DNA of 64,000 bases from the NCBI RefSeq assembly GCF_900156395.1, contig NZ_FTNL01000006.1:96016-160015 (forward strand). Direction: 5' to 3'. The stretch's first letter is position 1. The number at the start of each line of letters is the position of its first letter. The DNA comes from Fluoribacter gormanii. Lineage in GTDB: Bacteria > Pseudomonadota > Gammaproteobacteria > Legionellales > Legionellaceae. The translations under genes and the position numbers were made by a program. Below are positions 39,017 through 49,242 of this stretch, piece after piece. Under the pieces are notes generated by a model, which was not told the origin of the DNA, ran no database searches, and saw only the letters and a list, made by a program, of their open reading frames with translations.

Positions 39017-40405
39017 ATGGACTTGTTTCGTAAAAAAGAGATCAGTGCATCATTTGAAGGAGAATCCCATCTTGTTAAATGCCTTACTGCTTTTGATCTG
39101 ACCTTTTTGGGTATTGGCGCCATTATAGGTGCAGGTATTTTTATTTTGACAGGGGTTGTTGCTGCATTAGATGCGGGCCCTGCAGTGATTTTTTCCTATG
39201 TATTGGCTGGTGTTGCTTGTGTCTTCGCTGCTTTATCTTATGCAGAACTGGCTGCATCTATTGGTGGATGTGGCAGTGCTTACGGTTATGCTTATGCAGG
39301 TTTTGGAGAGTTAATTGCATGGATTGTTGGTTGGGACTTGTTATTGGAATACGCCATTTCTGTTTCAGCCGTGTCTGTTGGATGGAGTGGTTATGCCAAT
39401 GATTTTTTGATGGTTTTAAAAATAAATCTCCCCAAAGTGCTCTTGCATGGCCCAACGGAGGGGGGTATTTTTAATTTATTAGCGTGTGTCATTATTGCAA
39501 TTTTAACCGCATTATTAATTTGGGGGGTCAAATCAAGTTCCCGAGTCAATAATATTATGGTGATGATCAAGCTTATTGTTATTTTTCTTTTTATTGTGAT
39601 TGCCTCGAGGGAGGTTTATCCACCTAATTGGTCACCCTTTTTACCTTTTGGATGGCATGGAGTAATTAAAGGGGCATCGTTAATATTTTTTGCTTATATT
39701 GGATTTGACGCAGTATCAACAGCCGCTGAAGAAGCGATCAATCCACAACGTGACTTACCTATAGGAATAATCGGCTCATTATTTATTTGTACGGTTTTAT
39801 ATATTATTGTTTCAGGATTATTAACGGGTATTGCACACTACAGCACACTCAATGTTGCCTCTCCTATAAGCCATGCTTTATTGGTTTTAGGCTATAAAAC
39901 CGTGGCCAGCTTTATCAGTGTTGGAGCAATAGCCGGATTGACTACCGTAATGTTAGTATTATTTTATGGCTTGACACGAGTTATGTTTGCAATGACACGC
40001 GATGGCCTATTACCGAAGGTTTTTGCGCAAACCAATCACTATACTCATACCCCCATACGTGTGATTTTACTATGCGGTGTTTTAATGGCGTCACTTGCGG
40101 CCTTTGCTCCAATACATGTTTTAGCCGAGTTAGTGAATGTCGGTACTCTATTTGCGTTTTTCATTGTCTGTGCGGGGGTACTTTATTTACATTATAAACA
40201 TCCAACATTGCATCGGCCGTTCAGAACCCCGGGAATGCCTTATGTCCCTGTTTTAGGGATGCTCAGTTGTTTTTATTTAATTATTCATTTACCGCTGGTG
40301 ACCCTTCTTCGCTTTGTGATTTGGATGGCTATTGGAATGGTTATTTATTTTGCCTTTGGTTATTCTAATAGTGCTTTGGCGAAAAAATCTAATTCCTTAG
40401 AGTAA
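39017..40405 (+). CDS. APC-superfamily amino acid permease (CAT-like)
   Basis: 462-aa transporter with about 12 hydrophobic helices. The APC signature FLGIGAIIGAGIFILTG is in helix 1, LSYAELAASIGGCGSAYGYA in helices 2-3, and FFAYIGFDAVSTAAEEAINP in helix 6. It is closest in pattern to the cationic amino acid transporter branch (YfnA-like). Legionella uses amino acids as its main carbon source, but the substrate here is unknown. Confidence 0.93.
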   Translation: MDLFRKKEISASFEGESHLVKCLTAFDLTFLGIGAIIGAGIFILTGVVAALDAGPAVIFSYVLAGVACVFAALSYAELAASIGGCGSAYGYAYAGFGELIAWIVGWDLLLEYAISVSAVSVGWSGYANDFLMVLKINLPKVLLHGPTEGGIFNLLACVIIAILTALLIWGVKSSSRVNNIMVMIKLIVIFLFIVIASREVYPPNWSPFLPFGWHGVIKGASLIFFAYIGFDAVSTAAEEAINPQRDLPIGIIGSLFICTVLYIIVSGLLTGIAHYSTLNVASPISHALLVLGYKTVASFISVGAIAGLTTVMLVLFYGLTRVMFAMTRDGLLPKVFAQTNHYTHTPIRVILLCGVLMASLAAFAPIHVLAELVNVGTLFAFFIVCAGVLYLHYKHPTLHRPFRTPGMPYVPVLGMLSCFYLIIHLPLVTLLRFVIWMAIGMVIYFAFGYSNSALAKKSNSLE

Positions 40406-40534
40406 TTCCATAAAAATAGAGCAAATTTGCTTTGTAATGAGGCCACAGAATAGCCCGGGATAGGTTTAATTTGTAGAAACAGCTATTTCCAAAGCTAAAG
40501 CTTGAATGTCTGTGATGATATGTTGGTGGCAAAT

Positions 40535-41521
40535 CTAGATGTGGCTTAATGCCAATGCCGCTGAAATTATTGCAGCTGCAGGCATTGTAATAACCCAGGA
40601 AAAGAAAATTCTTTTAATAACGCGCCAATGCGTTCCTGCAACTCCATTAATTAAGCCAACCCCGGTAATTGCTCCGGTGACGGTATAGGTGGTTGAGACT
40701 GGAATGCCGCATTGAGTTGCAATAAACAGTGAAACCGCTGCTCCCGTTTCAGCAGCCGAGCCTTTCATCGGGTCAAGTTTGGTGATTTTAGTTCCCATCG
40801 TATGTACAATCCGCCATCCTCCGGCCAAGGTTCCAAGACTAATTGCTGCCTGACATGAAATAATCACCCAACATGGGACATAAAAAGGACCTTCAATCCA
40901 TGCGGATGAAAACAGGATTATGGAAATGATACCCATCGTTTTTTGTCCATCATTGCTGCCGTGGGTTAAGCTTAGGAGGGCAGAGGAGCACAATTGAAAT
41001 CCTTTGAATAATTTAAATTTAGGGTTATTTCTACTGTGTAAAAATTTCTGAAAAAGATAAGTAATAAGCAGGGCAATCAATAATCCAAATGCCGGTGAAA
41101 TAAAAATTCCGCCAATAACTTTAGCAAATCCTGACATTTTAAGTGATGAAAAACCGCCTTTGGCAATAGCAGCACCTGCTAATCCACCGATAAGCGCATG
41201 TGATGAGCTTGATGGCAGTCCATAATACCAAGTAACAAGATTCCAGAATATGGCACCTATCAAGGTGGCTAAAATAAAATGAGCATCAACAAAATCAGAC
41301 TCAATCAGGCCACTACCAATAGTTTTTGCCACCGTAAGATTAAATACTAAAAATGAGATGAAATTGAAAAAAGCAGCCCACATTACGGCTTGCTTGGGGG
41401 TTAAAACTTTAGTGGTAACAATAGTGGCTATAGAGTTTGCGGCGTCATGAAACCCATTGATAAAGTCAAAGATATAGGCAACCAAAATAACAAAAAGTGT
41501 AAATAAAATGGCTGAGTCCAT
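40535..41521 (-). CDS. PiT-family inorganic phosphate permease
   Basis: 328-aa transporter. The duplicated PiT signature is seen as GFHDAANSIATIV near residue 23 and LTHGSNDGQKTMGII near 185, with GLPSSSSHALIGGLAG and GIPVSTTYTVTGAITG as the paired half-motifs. The ATG at 41521 has AAGGAG eight bases upstream; the frame extends 17 codons more. Phosphate or sulfate are the usual substrates of the family. Confidence 0.93.
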   Translation of the reverse strand: MDSAILFTLFVILVAYIFDFINGFHDAANSIATIVTTKVLTPKQAVMWAAFFNFISFLVFNLTVAKTIGSGLIESDFVDAHFILATLIGAIFWNLVTWYYGLPSSSSHALIGGLAGAAIAKGGFSSLKMSGFAKVIGGIFISPAFGLLIALLITYLFQKFLHSRNNPKFKLFKGFQLCSSALLSLTHGSNDGQKTMGIISIILFSSAWIEGPFYVPCWVIISCQAAISLGTLAGGWRIVHTMGTKITKLDPMKGSAAETGAAVSLFIATQCGIPVSTTYTVTGAITGVGLINGVAGTHWRVIKRIFFSWVITMPAAAIISAALALSHI

Positions 41522-41549
41522 AGCAATAGCTCCTTGTGCCATAGCTTTA

Positions 41550-41608
41550 TAGCCTAAGCGAAACGTCGCCAACGCAGGATAGTGTAGCCTGATTGCAATC
41601 TTAGGCTA
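41550..41608. repeat. Inverted repeat TAGCCTAAG / CTTAGGCTA
   Basis: Perfect 9-base arms at 41550-41558 and 41600-41608 lie between the phosphate permease and coq7, enclosing another AGCCT-containing segment. The sequence resembles the gene-end repeats elsewhere in this window. Confidence 0.45.
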
Positions 41609-41654
41609 TGATGTTCAATCCTCAATTTCGTATTGGTTCTGTTTCGTCAGACTA

Positions 41655-42287
41655 CTATACATAGTAACTACTTTTAGTCATTAATTTAGATACAACACGC
41701 ATCAATTGTTTCACAATATAAGGAAGTTCTATAGCTCCAGCGTTCAACGCTGTGGTTGCATGTTGCTCTTCATCTTCTTTCATTTTAAAGAGAATCGCCT
41801 GCGATTTTTTATCTTTTGCAGGCAATTGCTGCAAATGATGCTGCAAATGAGCAGAGACTTGGCGCTCAGTTTCTGCAACAAACCCCAAACTGACTTTATC
41901 ACCAACGAAACCTGCCAACGCACCTAATATAATTGAGCCACCATACCAGAAAGGATTTAACAGGCTTGGTTTTGAACCCAGCTCAGTCAATCGTTCTTCA
42001 CACCAAGCGAGATGATCTATTTCTTCGGCTGCAGCATCACTCATTTGCTTTTTAATATGGGTCAATTGCGCTGTTAACGCTTGACCTTGATAAAGTGCTT
42101 GTGCACAGACCTCTCCAGCATGATTGACGCGCATGAGCCCGGCTACATGTTTTTTTTCTTTTATAGAAAGATCGATGTCAGTAAGTGATTGTGCAGGGGA
42201 TGGCCGAGTACTCGTCCGTTGTGCTGGGGGAAATAAAGTACGTAACGCATTATCGACTTCGGTGATGAGTGTATCCAGCGTGCTCAT
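41655..42287 (-). CDS. coq7: Demethoxyubiquinone hydroxylase Coq7
   Basis: Di-iron monooxygenase for the penultimate hydroxylation in ubiquinone synthesis, 210 aa. The ferritin-like iron ligands are visible in RVNHAGEVCAQALY, EEIDHLAWCEERL, and KEDEEQHATTAL. The ATG at 42287 (MSTLDTLITEVDNALR) is chosen; an upstream in-frame ATG is 8 codons earlier. Confidence 0.95.
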   Translation of the reverse strand: MSTLDTLITEVDNALRTLFPPAQRTSTRPSPAQSLTDIDLSIKEKKHVAGLMRVNHAGEVCAQALYQGQALTAQLTHIKKQMSDAAAEEIDHLAWCEERLTELGSKPSLLNPFWYGGSIILGALAGFVGDKVSLGFVAETERQVSAHLQHHLQQLPAKDKKSQAILFKMKEDEEQHATTALNAGAIELPYIVKQLMRVVSKLMTKSSYYV

Positions 42288-42307
42288 AGGAAATGGGTAT
42301 CTTGTAA

Positions 42308-43870
42308 TCAAGGAGTATAGTCTATAGTACCGCTAATATTATCATGTTTGAAGCCATTGTCAGTATTTTGTGCTTTCCTTTTTGGGGGCTGTATTGGAGA
42401 GGGATAGCTTGACCCTAAATCTTCCCATGCATCTTCAAGCGCAGGTCTTTTATTGGGTGGTAGATAAGCTCTGACATTACACCCTCCTTTAGGCACTTCA
42501 ATGTTGACTTCATGGTGCTTTACAGGTTGGTTTTCTTGAGGATAAATGGTTTCTTTGCCTAGCAGATGCAGGGCACCTAAAAGTGATGTTCCGGTAATCA
42601 ATGAAAGCATTGCCCCTGTAGCTGCGGGAATTGAGACACTGATTAAAGAAAACAGTTGGACAAAAGGATAGGCTAAAGTACTCAGCATGGAAAGCGCTCC
42701 AGGCCCCATAGAGGGCATAAGCGCTGCCGCGATGGGTGGGGCAAAGAACGCTAGAGCAGCTATTGCCCCACCAATAAAGCATACGGACGCTAATGCACTG
42801 AGATATCCTAAAGCAGGATGAACTTTTTGCGCCTCCTTAAAGCTAACTATGGGCGAAGTCATGGTGCGAATCAGATAATACGCCCCTTTAAATAATCCTT
42901 GCAGTCCCATCGTTGCAAGCAGTAAGACACTACGTATGCTTTGGGTGAGCCAATTAGTTGGCGCCCAAGAAAGGATCCTATTTTTTAAAAAGGAAGATGT
43001 TTCACTAAGAAAATTAAGTGGAAACTCAGTGGCAAGAGACAATAAATTGGTTAATGGGGCGGTAATAAATTTTAAGGTAAGAAAATAGGCTATTTTTGAG
43101 CCTTTCGGATCGGATGGCCAACCCAGAAAGTAATGACCAAAATGATACTGACTTCTTAACTCCTGGTCAGTGAGAGTCAAAAAGGTATCTTGCCAAGCCT
43201 TCTTCCAAAAGGAAAGAAGAGACACATCGGGGACTTTGGGTGCGTTTTGTCTAAGAAGTTTTTTTGCTGAGTCGGTTATAGGATCTCGCAAAGCATCTAA
43301 TAGTTCTATTGGACTAGGATCCTGATCCTGCTTAAGAAAATCAGCTAAAATTTCGATGAGACTTCCTGTATGATAACCGCAAGTAAATTCATCAAAAAAA
43401 GATTGAGTCCCAAAAGCATAATAGGTAGCAGACTTGACTCGGTCGGAACCTAAATGCGTTAAATCGACAGGTTGCTCTGGGCTTGCGAATGGATTTAATG
43501 AATGGAATGCAGCGCCAAGGATTCCTAAAATGGTATTTTTTGAGGGGGCGGTCGAAAAGAAGCGTTCAGGATTGCTGAACTTGGAATCATAGACTCTAGC
43601 CTGGCCTCCTTTAGGCGGAAGATGCATGGTGACGATATGTGGTTCGGTAGCGCCCTGGCCTTCGACTCCCAAAAGGACATGCACTTGGGGTGGTAATTTT
43701 TTTCCAAGATCATCCAGGAATACTTTAAGTGATTGAACAGGTATTGGATTATGCACAATAACCACGTTCCCTCGTTGCTCCCAAGTGTAGTCTAATGGGT
43801 TGAGAGTAGCCCTACCTCCTATAAATAAGTACGGAAAGACCATGTTGCTGAGTGAGAAAAAGCCAGTCAT
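42308..43870 (-). CDS. Membrane protein with a CE-clan cysteine-protease signature, candidate effector
   Basis: 520-aa protein from the ATG at 43870 (AAGAG four bases upstream); the frame continues 42 codons to a TTG overlapping the kinase gene. The N-terminal half carries an ordered set matching CE-clan (Ulp1/YopJ-type) peptidases. His78 is in TEPHIVTMHLP and Asp95 in ARVYDSK. The His-Asp spacing of 17 residues equals that of yeast Ulp1. Gln156 follows in GTQSFFDE and Cys164 in FTCGYHTGS. The second half has several hydrophobic helices (about 280-310 and 353-438), then a Pro/Lys-rich tail. A membrane-anchored deubiquitinase-like effector is a reasonable inference; an unrelated function is possible. 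Confidence 0.75.
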   Translation of the reverse strand: MTGFFSLSNMVFPYLFIGGRATLNPLDYTWEQRGNVVIVHNPIPVQSLKVFLDDLGKKLPPQVHVLLGVEGQGATEPHIVTMHLPPKGGQARVYDSKFSNPERFFSTAPSKNTILGILGAAFHSLNPFASPEQPVDLTHLGSDRVKSATYYAFGTQSFFDEFTCGYHTGSLIEILADFLKQDQDPSPIELLDALRDPITDSAKKLLRQNAPKVPDVSLLSFWKKAWQDTFLTLTDQELRSQYHFGHYFLGWPSDPKGSKIAYFLTLKFITAPLTNLLSLATEFPLNFLSETSSFLKNRILSWAPTNWLTQSIRSVLLLATMGLQGLFKGAYYLIRTMTSPIVSFKEAQKVHPALGYLSALASVCFIGGAIAALAFFAPPIAAALMPSMGPGALSMLSTLAYPFVQLFSLISVSIPAATGAMLSLITGTSLLGALHLLGKETIYPQENQPVKHHEVNIEVPKGGCNVRAYLPPNKRPALEDAWEDLGSSYPSPIQPPKRKAQNTDNGFKHDNISGTIDYTP

Positions 43871-43980
43871 AATACTCTTGAGTTGGGTTGGTCTGTTTAA
43901 GTGTAGATTGATTAATATTAACTCATTGTTAAGCGGTTTGTCAATTTTGCTTTGATTTTTTGGTGCCGCTTGAGACGGGA

Positions 43981-46026
43981 CTATTGTTGAAGCCAATCTT
44001 GGATCACGGCAACTGTTTCATGATGGACTTTGAGCAGTTGTTGGTAAAGCGCTTGAGGATATAGTTCGGGATTCTGTTGAAAATGTTGTTCCAGGACTTC
44101 ACATGTATGGCGCATGCGAAGGGTGCCACAATAAAGCGCGCTGCTTTTCATTTTATGGGTTAGCTTATTCAGTTCAACCAAATCTTGCTTTTCCCAAGCC
44201 TGGGCTGTTTTGATTAAATCCTTGGTGTTTTCTTCGATAAGAAGATGCAGTATCTTTTTGAGAGCGCCCTCTGAACCTAGATTATTTATACCTTCAGCAC
44301 TATCAAACAAGGGATAGTCATTAAACTGCAGAATTGATTCTGGCTGTGCGGCTAAATTAGGAGATGGAAAATGGGGATTGCTATAGCGAATCAATAGCTC
44401 CTGCAACAAATTGGTGCGCAGAGGTTTCGTGATTACTTGATTCATTCCGGATTGTAGGCATTCTTTTTCAACATCAGCTATTGCATGAGCTGTCAAACCA
44501 ATGATCGGGGTGGGTGATTGGTTATGGCTTTGTTCATACTGACGAAATTTTTTTGCTAATTGTATTCCACTAGTATCAGGTAGACCAATATCACTTAATA
44601 TCCAATCAAAAGTATGCGATTGAAACAGTTCCAACGCTTTGCTACCTGTTGCGGCGGATAAGAATCGGATACCAGCTTGTTGTAAGAGGTTTTCTATCAT
44701 CGTTAAAGCAATTGCATTATCTTCAATAAGCAACACAAGAGGAGAATGATTTAATACTTCAGAGCTCATTATGTTTTGAGGGGGCTCGGGAGGAGCCAGC
44801 TCTTGAAGCGTGAGTGGTTTTTCTGCGCTCTGCACTGGAATTGTTAGCGTGAAAGTGGTCCCGGCATGGATTGCAGAGTCAACACGTATCTTGCCTTTTA
44901 AAAGCTGGGTGTAACGCTTTACTATATGTAATCCTACGCCATGGCCTGAGTAAATACCTTGAGATGAAGGTGTTGCCCGATAAAAGCGTTTGAAGATTTT
45001 GTCTTTATCTTTAGGTCTAATTCCCGGACCAGTATCTTTAACAAAAAATTCAAGTACTGTTTTGCCATGATGTGATTTGGGCCTGACTCCAATTTCAATA
45101 AAACCTTTTTCCGTAAATTTAACTGCATTACCTAAAAGATTTAATAAAATTCGATGCAGTTTTACAGTATCTGTAGCTATCCATTCGGGAGTATCGCAGG
45201 CAATGCTAATTAATAAATCCAATTTTTTCAAAGTGATGGTTGGACGCTCCAGATCGGCAATGCTGTGTATTAAATCACGAACATTACATAAGGATTCATT
45301 GATTACGTTCTCTTGCTGGCTACCCGAAGCAATGATATCGAGAACCCCATTAAGTAATGCTAAGAGCTGTTCTCCGCTTATGTTGATCATGTGTGCATGT
45401 TCTTTGTCTCGGGAGTTTTGAGCTTCTTGTTCAAGAATGCTGGAGATTCCGATAATTCCACTTAAAGGAGTGCGAATGTCATGACTCATATTGCGGATGA
45501 ATTCATCTTTGGCATAGTTCGCCGCTTCTGCTTTTTCTTTCGCTCTTTTGAGCTCGGATTCGATTTTCTTTAGATGAGTAATATCAATGGTATTACCAAG
45601 AATGCCAATAATATTCCCTGATTTATCCAGCAAAGGTCGTTTAGTCGAAAGTAAAATTACCTCTTCGCCTGATGGTAAAAGAGTTCTCTCTTCTCGCGAC
45701 AGTTCAACATTCTTTTCAATCACTTCAAGGTCATTTGCTCGATAAATATCGGCTGTTTGTTTGCCGAATATCTCATAATCTGTTTTGCCAAGAATTTCAT
45801 TTTCATCGCATTTATTGATGAATTTCATATGATGAAGACTTTGGACACATCGTTGATTCATTCCAGACCATACACCGTTTAAATCTTTCCAGTAGACATC
45901 TCCAGGCACGGCATCAAGCAGATTTTTTAATTGGGCATATTGTGCTTCCAGATTATCGATTTTATTTTGTAAGGCGTCTAAATCAGCAATTAAGTTAGCC
46001 GTGTTGGAAGTTTCTTTTTTTGCCAT
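43981..46026 (-). CDS. Hybrid sensor histidine kinase (PAS-HisKA-HATPase-REC-HPt)
   Basis: 681-aa phosphorelay protein without membrane helices. An N-terminal coiled coil (about 10-38) leads to a PAS/PAC domain (to about 155). HisKA follows with His182 in [12 protein letters not shown], then HATPase with [12 protein letters not shown] and [10 protein letters not shown], and a receiver with Asp479 in [11 protein letters not shown] and Lys534. The C-terminal HPt has His624 in [13 protein letters not shown]. All phospho-acceptors are present, so the relay looks functional. No separate response regulator lies beside it. Confidence 0.93.
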   Translation of the reverse strand: MAKKETSNTANLIADLDALQNKIDNLEAQYAQLKNLLDAVPGDVYWKDLNGVWSGMNQRCVQSLHHMKFINKCDENEILGKTDYEIFGKQTADIYRANDLEVIEKNVELSREERTLLPSGEEVILLSTKRPLLDKSGNIIGILGNTIDITHLKKIESELKRAKEKAEAANYAKDEFIRNMSHDIRTPLSGIIGISSILEQEAQNSRDKEHAHMINISGEQLLALLNGVLDIIASGSQQENVINESLCNVRDLIHSIADLERPTITLKKLDLLISIACDTPEWIATDTVKLHRILLNLLGNAVKFTEKGFIEIGVRPKSHHGKTVLEFFVKDTGPGIRPKDKDKIFKRFYRATPSSQGIYSGHGVGLHIVKRYTQLLKGKIRVDSAIHAGTTFTLTIPVQSAEKPLTLQELAPPEPPQNIMSSEVLNHSPLVLLIEDNAIALTMIENLLQQAGIRFLSAATGSKALELFQSHTFDWILSDIGLPDTSGIQLAKKFRQYEQSHNQSPTPIIGLTAHAIADVEKECLQSGMNQVITKPLRTNLLQELLIRYSNPHFPSPNLAAQPESILQFNDYPLFDSAEGINNLGSEGALKKILHLLIEENTKDLIKTAQAWEKQDLVELNKLTHKMKSSALYCGTLRMRHTCEVLEQHFQQNPELYPQALYQQLLKVHHETVAVIQDWLQQ

Positions 46027-46266
46027 TTTATTCCGTGATAAATTTAAATTTTAAGCCAGCGTATTTTTAGAGTGTCCAAATCTAAAAAAACATGAATTAT
46101 CCTGTATTTTAGGGCTTGGTCAATCGTCTCTATGGACACAAAAACCAAAGAAGTGCCCATATATTTTTAAGCATAGCATAGATATATGATCTCTAACTTC
46201 CTATTAATATAGGATTTTTATTGAATTTATTGTTCTTAAAATAGATACCATGTTTTATTTGCATTC

Positions 46267-46275
46267 TGTTATAAT
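46267..46275 (+). promoter_or_regulatory. Extended -10 promoter of the aminotransferase gene
   Basis: TGTTATAAT (TG, one base, perfect TATAAT) lies 27 bases before the ATG at 46303. There is no good -35, consistent with extended -10 recognition. The rest of the 276-base gap before it is AT-rich, without a gene. Confidence 0.6.
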
Positions 46276-46302
46276 AAGCAAAATTGAATATCCGGTAATA
46301 CC

Positions 46303-47871
46303 ATGCTCACTCCCGATGGACATTGTGCGAATAAAATTGAAAAAGTAATGCTGTTGGCATTATGGGCAAATACTTTAAGAGACGAAATTCAAGCACAAGG
46401 TTTATCCGAAACAAAAAAATTAATCTTTGCGGGTCTTGGGAAGCCCACCTATCCTATTAATTCACATACGATTGCATCTTATCTTGCATATTGGCAAAAA
46501 TTAGACGATTTAACCAATAAATGGAAAGTAGACCCTCACTTGGTTGAAGAGGATATTGCTATTGATTATGGCGATCCTCGCGGTGATTATGCGCCACGAG
46601 AGTTAATGGCCGATATCATGTCTCGCTGGTATGGGACAGAAGTTAGAGCACACAACGTATTATTTACTGTAGGAGGTATTGGCGCTTTAAGAGTATTATT
46701 TGAAACCTTTAATACTCATTATGAAGATGTTCCGGGATATCGAATTATTACCCCTTTTCCTTATTACAGCGCCTATTCCAATAACCCATCGCATTGTTTG
46801 CATCCTATTCATGTAATGGATGAGCCTGGATATAAACTGACAGCACGTGCAACAGAACAAAGCATTAAGGAGGCTTATTCCCTTGCTGAAATGGATCACG
46901 GTTGGCCAAAGGCTATATTAATTTGTAATCCATCAAATCCCTTGGGAAACATTATTGACGAAGATGAGTTAAGAAAAATTGCCGATGTTTTGCGTCAGTA
47001 TCCTGATTTGTACATCATTTTTGACGAAGCTTATACTGAAATGAGCTTTTCAGATATGCCTTCTTTCTTAAAAATTGCTCCCGACCTTAAAGAACGAGTG
47101 ATCGTCTTGCGTTCAGCAACAAAGGCTTTGTCTGCAGCCGGTGAGCGCATGGCAGTGCTTTTGGTGTTTGAATCAAGTTTGATGAATGAAATGCTCAATA
47201 AAAATATAAGCTACTTCATTCATGCACCGCGTTCAGCGCAAGCGGCTTATGCACAAACTATGGCGAATTTTGGAACTGAGGAAAAAAATAATATAGCCGC
47301 ATTCTATAAGAAAAAGGTCGATTATGTGGTTGCACGCTTAAAAGCGATGGGCGCGGCAATGCCTGACCCTTTATACCAGGTAGAGGCCACATTTTATGTT
47401 CTTGCTGACTTTAGTGATATGTTTGGTCTGCCTTTGCCCAATGATGCGGCTCGCGTTTTACAGCGGTCGGGTTTAGTGAAGACGGATGAGGAGTTGGCCT
47501 ATTATTTATTGTTTGAAGATAATTTGATGATTACTCCATTATCTTATTTTGGGTTGTCAAAACAGGATGGTTTTATGCGCATCACGTGTAGTGGTCGCGA
47601 AAATGAACTGCAGGACCTGATGGATAGACTGGAGAGAAGGTTATTTCAATCACGAAAAAATAAAAGAGATTTTCTTTTAGAACAAATCAATCACATGCTT
47701 CCTGAATTAGCGAAAATTGATACCCATCTGTTTGATCTTATTTGTCAAAAACTGCAAGCAGGAAATGCGGAAGAAGATACCTGTTTGAATTTAAAGTCAA
47801 AAAATCAAGTTATAGCAAAAATTTATGATACGATTGTTGATTTTTTTGAAATGATGAAGCAAGAAGCTTAG
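46303..47871 (+). CDS. Class I/II PLP aminotransferase with C-terminal extension
   Basis: 522-aa fold-type I aminotransferase. The Schiff-base lysine is Lys274 in SATKALSAAGERM, with ICNPSNPLG (Asn209) and IIFDEAYTE (Asp241) as cofactor contacts. About 100 residues after the normal end of the fold (from about 430) form a charged helical tail rich in Lys, Glu and Leu, unusual for the family. The substrate is unknown. Confidence 0.88.
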   Translation: MLTPDGHCANKIEKVMLLALWANTLRDEIQAQGLSETKKLIFAGLGKPTYPINSHTIASYLAYWQKLDDLTNKWKVDPHLVEEDIAIDYGDPRGDYAPRELMADIMSRWYGTEVRAHNVLFTVGGIGALRVLFETFNTHYEDVPGYRIITPFPYYSAYSNNPSHCLHPIHVMDEPGYKLTARATEQSIKEAYSLAEMDHGWPKAILICNPSNPLGNIIDEDELRKIADVLRQYPDLYIIFDEAYTEMSFSDMPSFLKIAPDLKERVIVLRSATKALSAAGERMAVLLVFESSLMNEMLNKNISYFIHAPRSAQAAYAQTMANFGTEEKNNIAAFYKKKVDYVVARLKAMGAAMPDPLYQVEATFYVLADFSDMFGLPLPNDAARVLQRSGLVKTDEELAYYLLFEDNLMITPLSYFGLSKQDGFMRITCSGRENELQDLMDRLERRLFQSRKNKRDFLLEQINHMLPELAKIDTHLFDLICQKLQAGNAEEDTCLNLKSKNQVIAKIYDTIVDFFEMMKQEA

Positions 47872-47910
47872 CCCGTATACCAGAAGCAATCACTTCGCTG
47901 CATACAGGCT
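47870..47910. repeat. REP-like palindrome overlapping the aminotransferase stop codon
   Basis: AGCCCGTAT at 47870-47878 pairs with ATACAGGCT at 47902-47910 (8 of 9 positions). The arm begins within the stop codon. The complement of the right arm reads AGCCTGTATGCAGCGAAG, the same core as the repeat at 24774. Probably a dispersed repeat that also terminates transcription. Confidence 0.55.
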
Positions 47911-47933
47911 AATAAAATGATCGTGGATGTTGC

Positions 47934-49103
47934 TTAATTGCGAATAAATTGATTGATCGTAAGAGTTAATCGATTAACTAATTCATCGATTTCGTCTTCA
48001 TTGATAATCAATGGAGGTAATAGTCGTACCACAGTATCCGCGGTAATGTTAAAGAGTATACCATTGGCTAAGCCAAGCAAACGCATGTCATTTGCAGGTC
48101 GGTCTAACTCAATTCCTATCATATATCCTTTACCACGAATCGCCTTAACACCGGGGTGCTCACCCAGATTTTTAATTAATTTTTCCATTAACAGCGGACT
48201 ATTTTTTGTTACTTTTTCACAAATTTTGTCACGCTCCAAAACTTCCAATACCGTTAAAGCAGTGGCGCAAGCAAGCGGATTACCTCCAAAAGTTGAGCCA
48301 TGATTGCCTGGTTTAAATAAATCTTTTGCTTTTTTACTCATCAGGCAGGCGCCTATGGGAACACCATTACCTAAACCTTTGGCTGTAGTTAGAATATCTG
48401 GTTGAATATCATAGTGCATGCAGGTAAAAAGTTTGCCTGTGCGGCCATTTCCGGTTTGGATTTCATCCAAAACAAGCATCCAATCATGTTGTTCGCAAAG
48501 CTTTGCTAAGGAGCGAAGATAACTTTCTTCTGCTGCATGAATTCCACCCTCGCCCTGAATTGGTTCGAGCATCACTGCAACAACATCTTCTCTATTTGCT
48601 GCAATAGTATGAATGGCATCCAAATCATTAAAAGGAGCACGAATAAAACCAGGTACCAAGGGTTCAAATCCGGCTTGCACTTTTCGACTTCCTGATGCGG
48701 TTAATGTTGCCATTGTGCGACCATGGAAGGCTCGTTCCATAACAATAATTGAAGGTGTCTCTATTCCCTTTTTATGACCATAAAGGCGGGTCAATTTAAT
48801 TGCCGCTTCATTGGCTTCAGCACCTGAATTAGCGAAAAAAACCTGCTCCATACCGGCCATAGTTGTAAGTTTTTCGGCAAGTAATTCTTGTTGTTTGATG
48901 TGAAAGGTGTTCGAAGTATGGATTAGCTTGGCTGCTTGTTGCTGGATGGTCTTAGTTACATCAGGATGAGAATGTCCTAATCCGCAAACTGCTATCCCAC
49001 TTAAAGCGTCAAGATAGGCCTTGCCTTGTTCGTCATACAACCAAACTCCTTCTCCATGGGTGAAAGTTATTGGCATAGGATTGTAACTGGTAATTAAAGC
49101 CAT
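47934..49103 (-). CDS. argD: Acetylornithine / succinyl-diaminopimelate aminotransferase family
   Basis: 389-aa class III PLP aminotransferase. Typical motifs are SGIAVCGLGHSHP, FANSGAEANEAAIKL, LDEIQTGNGRTG, and the PLP lysine in TTAKGLGNGVPIG. L. pneumophila is known to need arginine, so the main role may be the diaminopimelate (DapC) reaction rather than arginine synthesis; that is inference. AAGGA precedes the ATG. Confidence 0.85.
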   Translation of the reverse strand: MALITSYNPMPITFTHGEGVWLYDEQGKAYLDALSGIAVCGLGHSHPDVTKTIQQQAAKLIHTSNTFHIKQQELLAEKLTTMAGMEQVFFANSGAEANEAAIKLTRLYGHKKGIETPSIIVMERAFHGRTMATLTASGSRKVQAGFEPLVPGFIRAPFNDLDAIHTIAANREDVVAVMLEPIQGEGGIHAAEESYLRSLAKLCEQHDWMLVLDEIQTGNGRTGKLFTCMHYDIQPDILTTAKGLGNGVPIGACLMSKKAKDLFKPGNHGSTFGGNPLACATALTVLEVLERDKICEKVTKNSPLLMEKLIKNLGEHPGVKAIRGKGYMIGIELDRPANDMRLLGLANGILFNITADTVVRLLPPLIINEDEIDELVNRLTLTINQFIRN

Positions 49104-49132
49104 AATGTTTTCCTTAAAACTGAAGGATCTCC

Positions 49133-49166
49133 ACTCAAAAATTATCTCTCCCTTCAGGGAGAGATA
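49133..49166 (-). terminator. Intrinsic terminator after sodB
   Basis: TATCTCTCCC (49143-49152) and GGGAGAGATA (49157-49166) form a perfect 10-bp stem with a 4-base loop. On the minus strand it is followed by ATTTTT, placing it after sodB and before argD. Confidence 0.75.
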
Positions 49167-49242
49167 GGTGCGGTCACATTATAGACATAACTTTCTTCCC
49201 TATGCTACATGAGGGAAGGTATCCGTGGTAAAAAGAATGATT

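Noticed and set aside
45077..45421. 114-codon plus-strand frame within the histidine kinase gene
   Set aside because: Antisense to a conserved HATPase domain.
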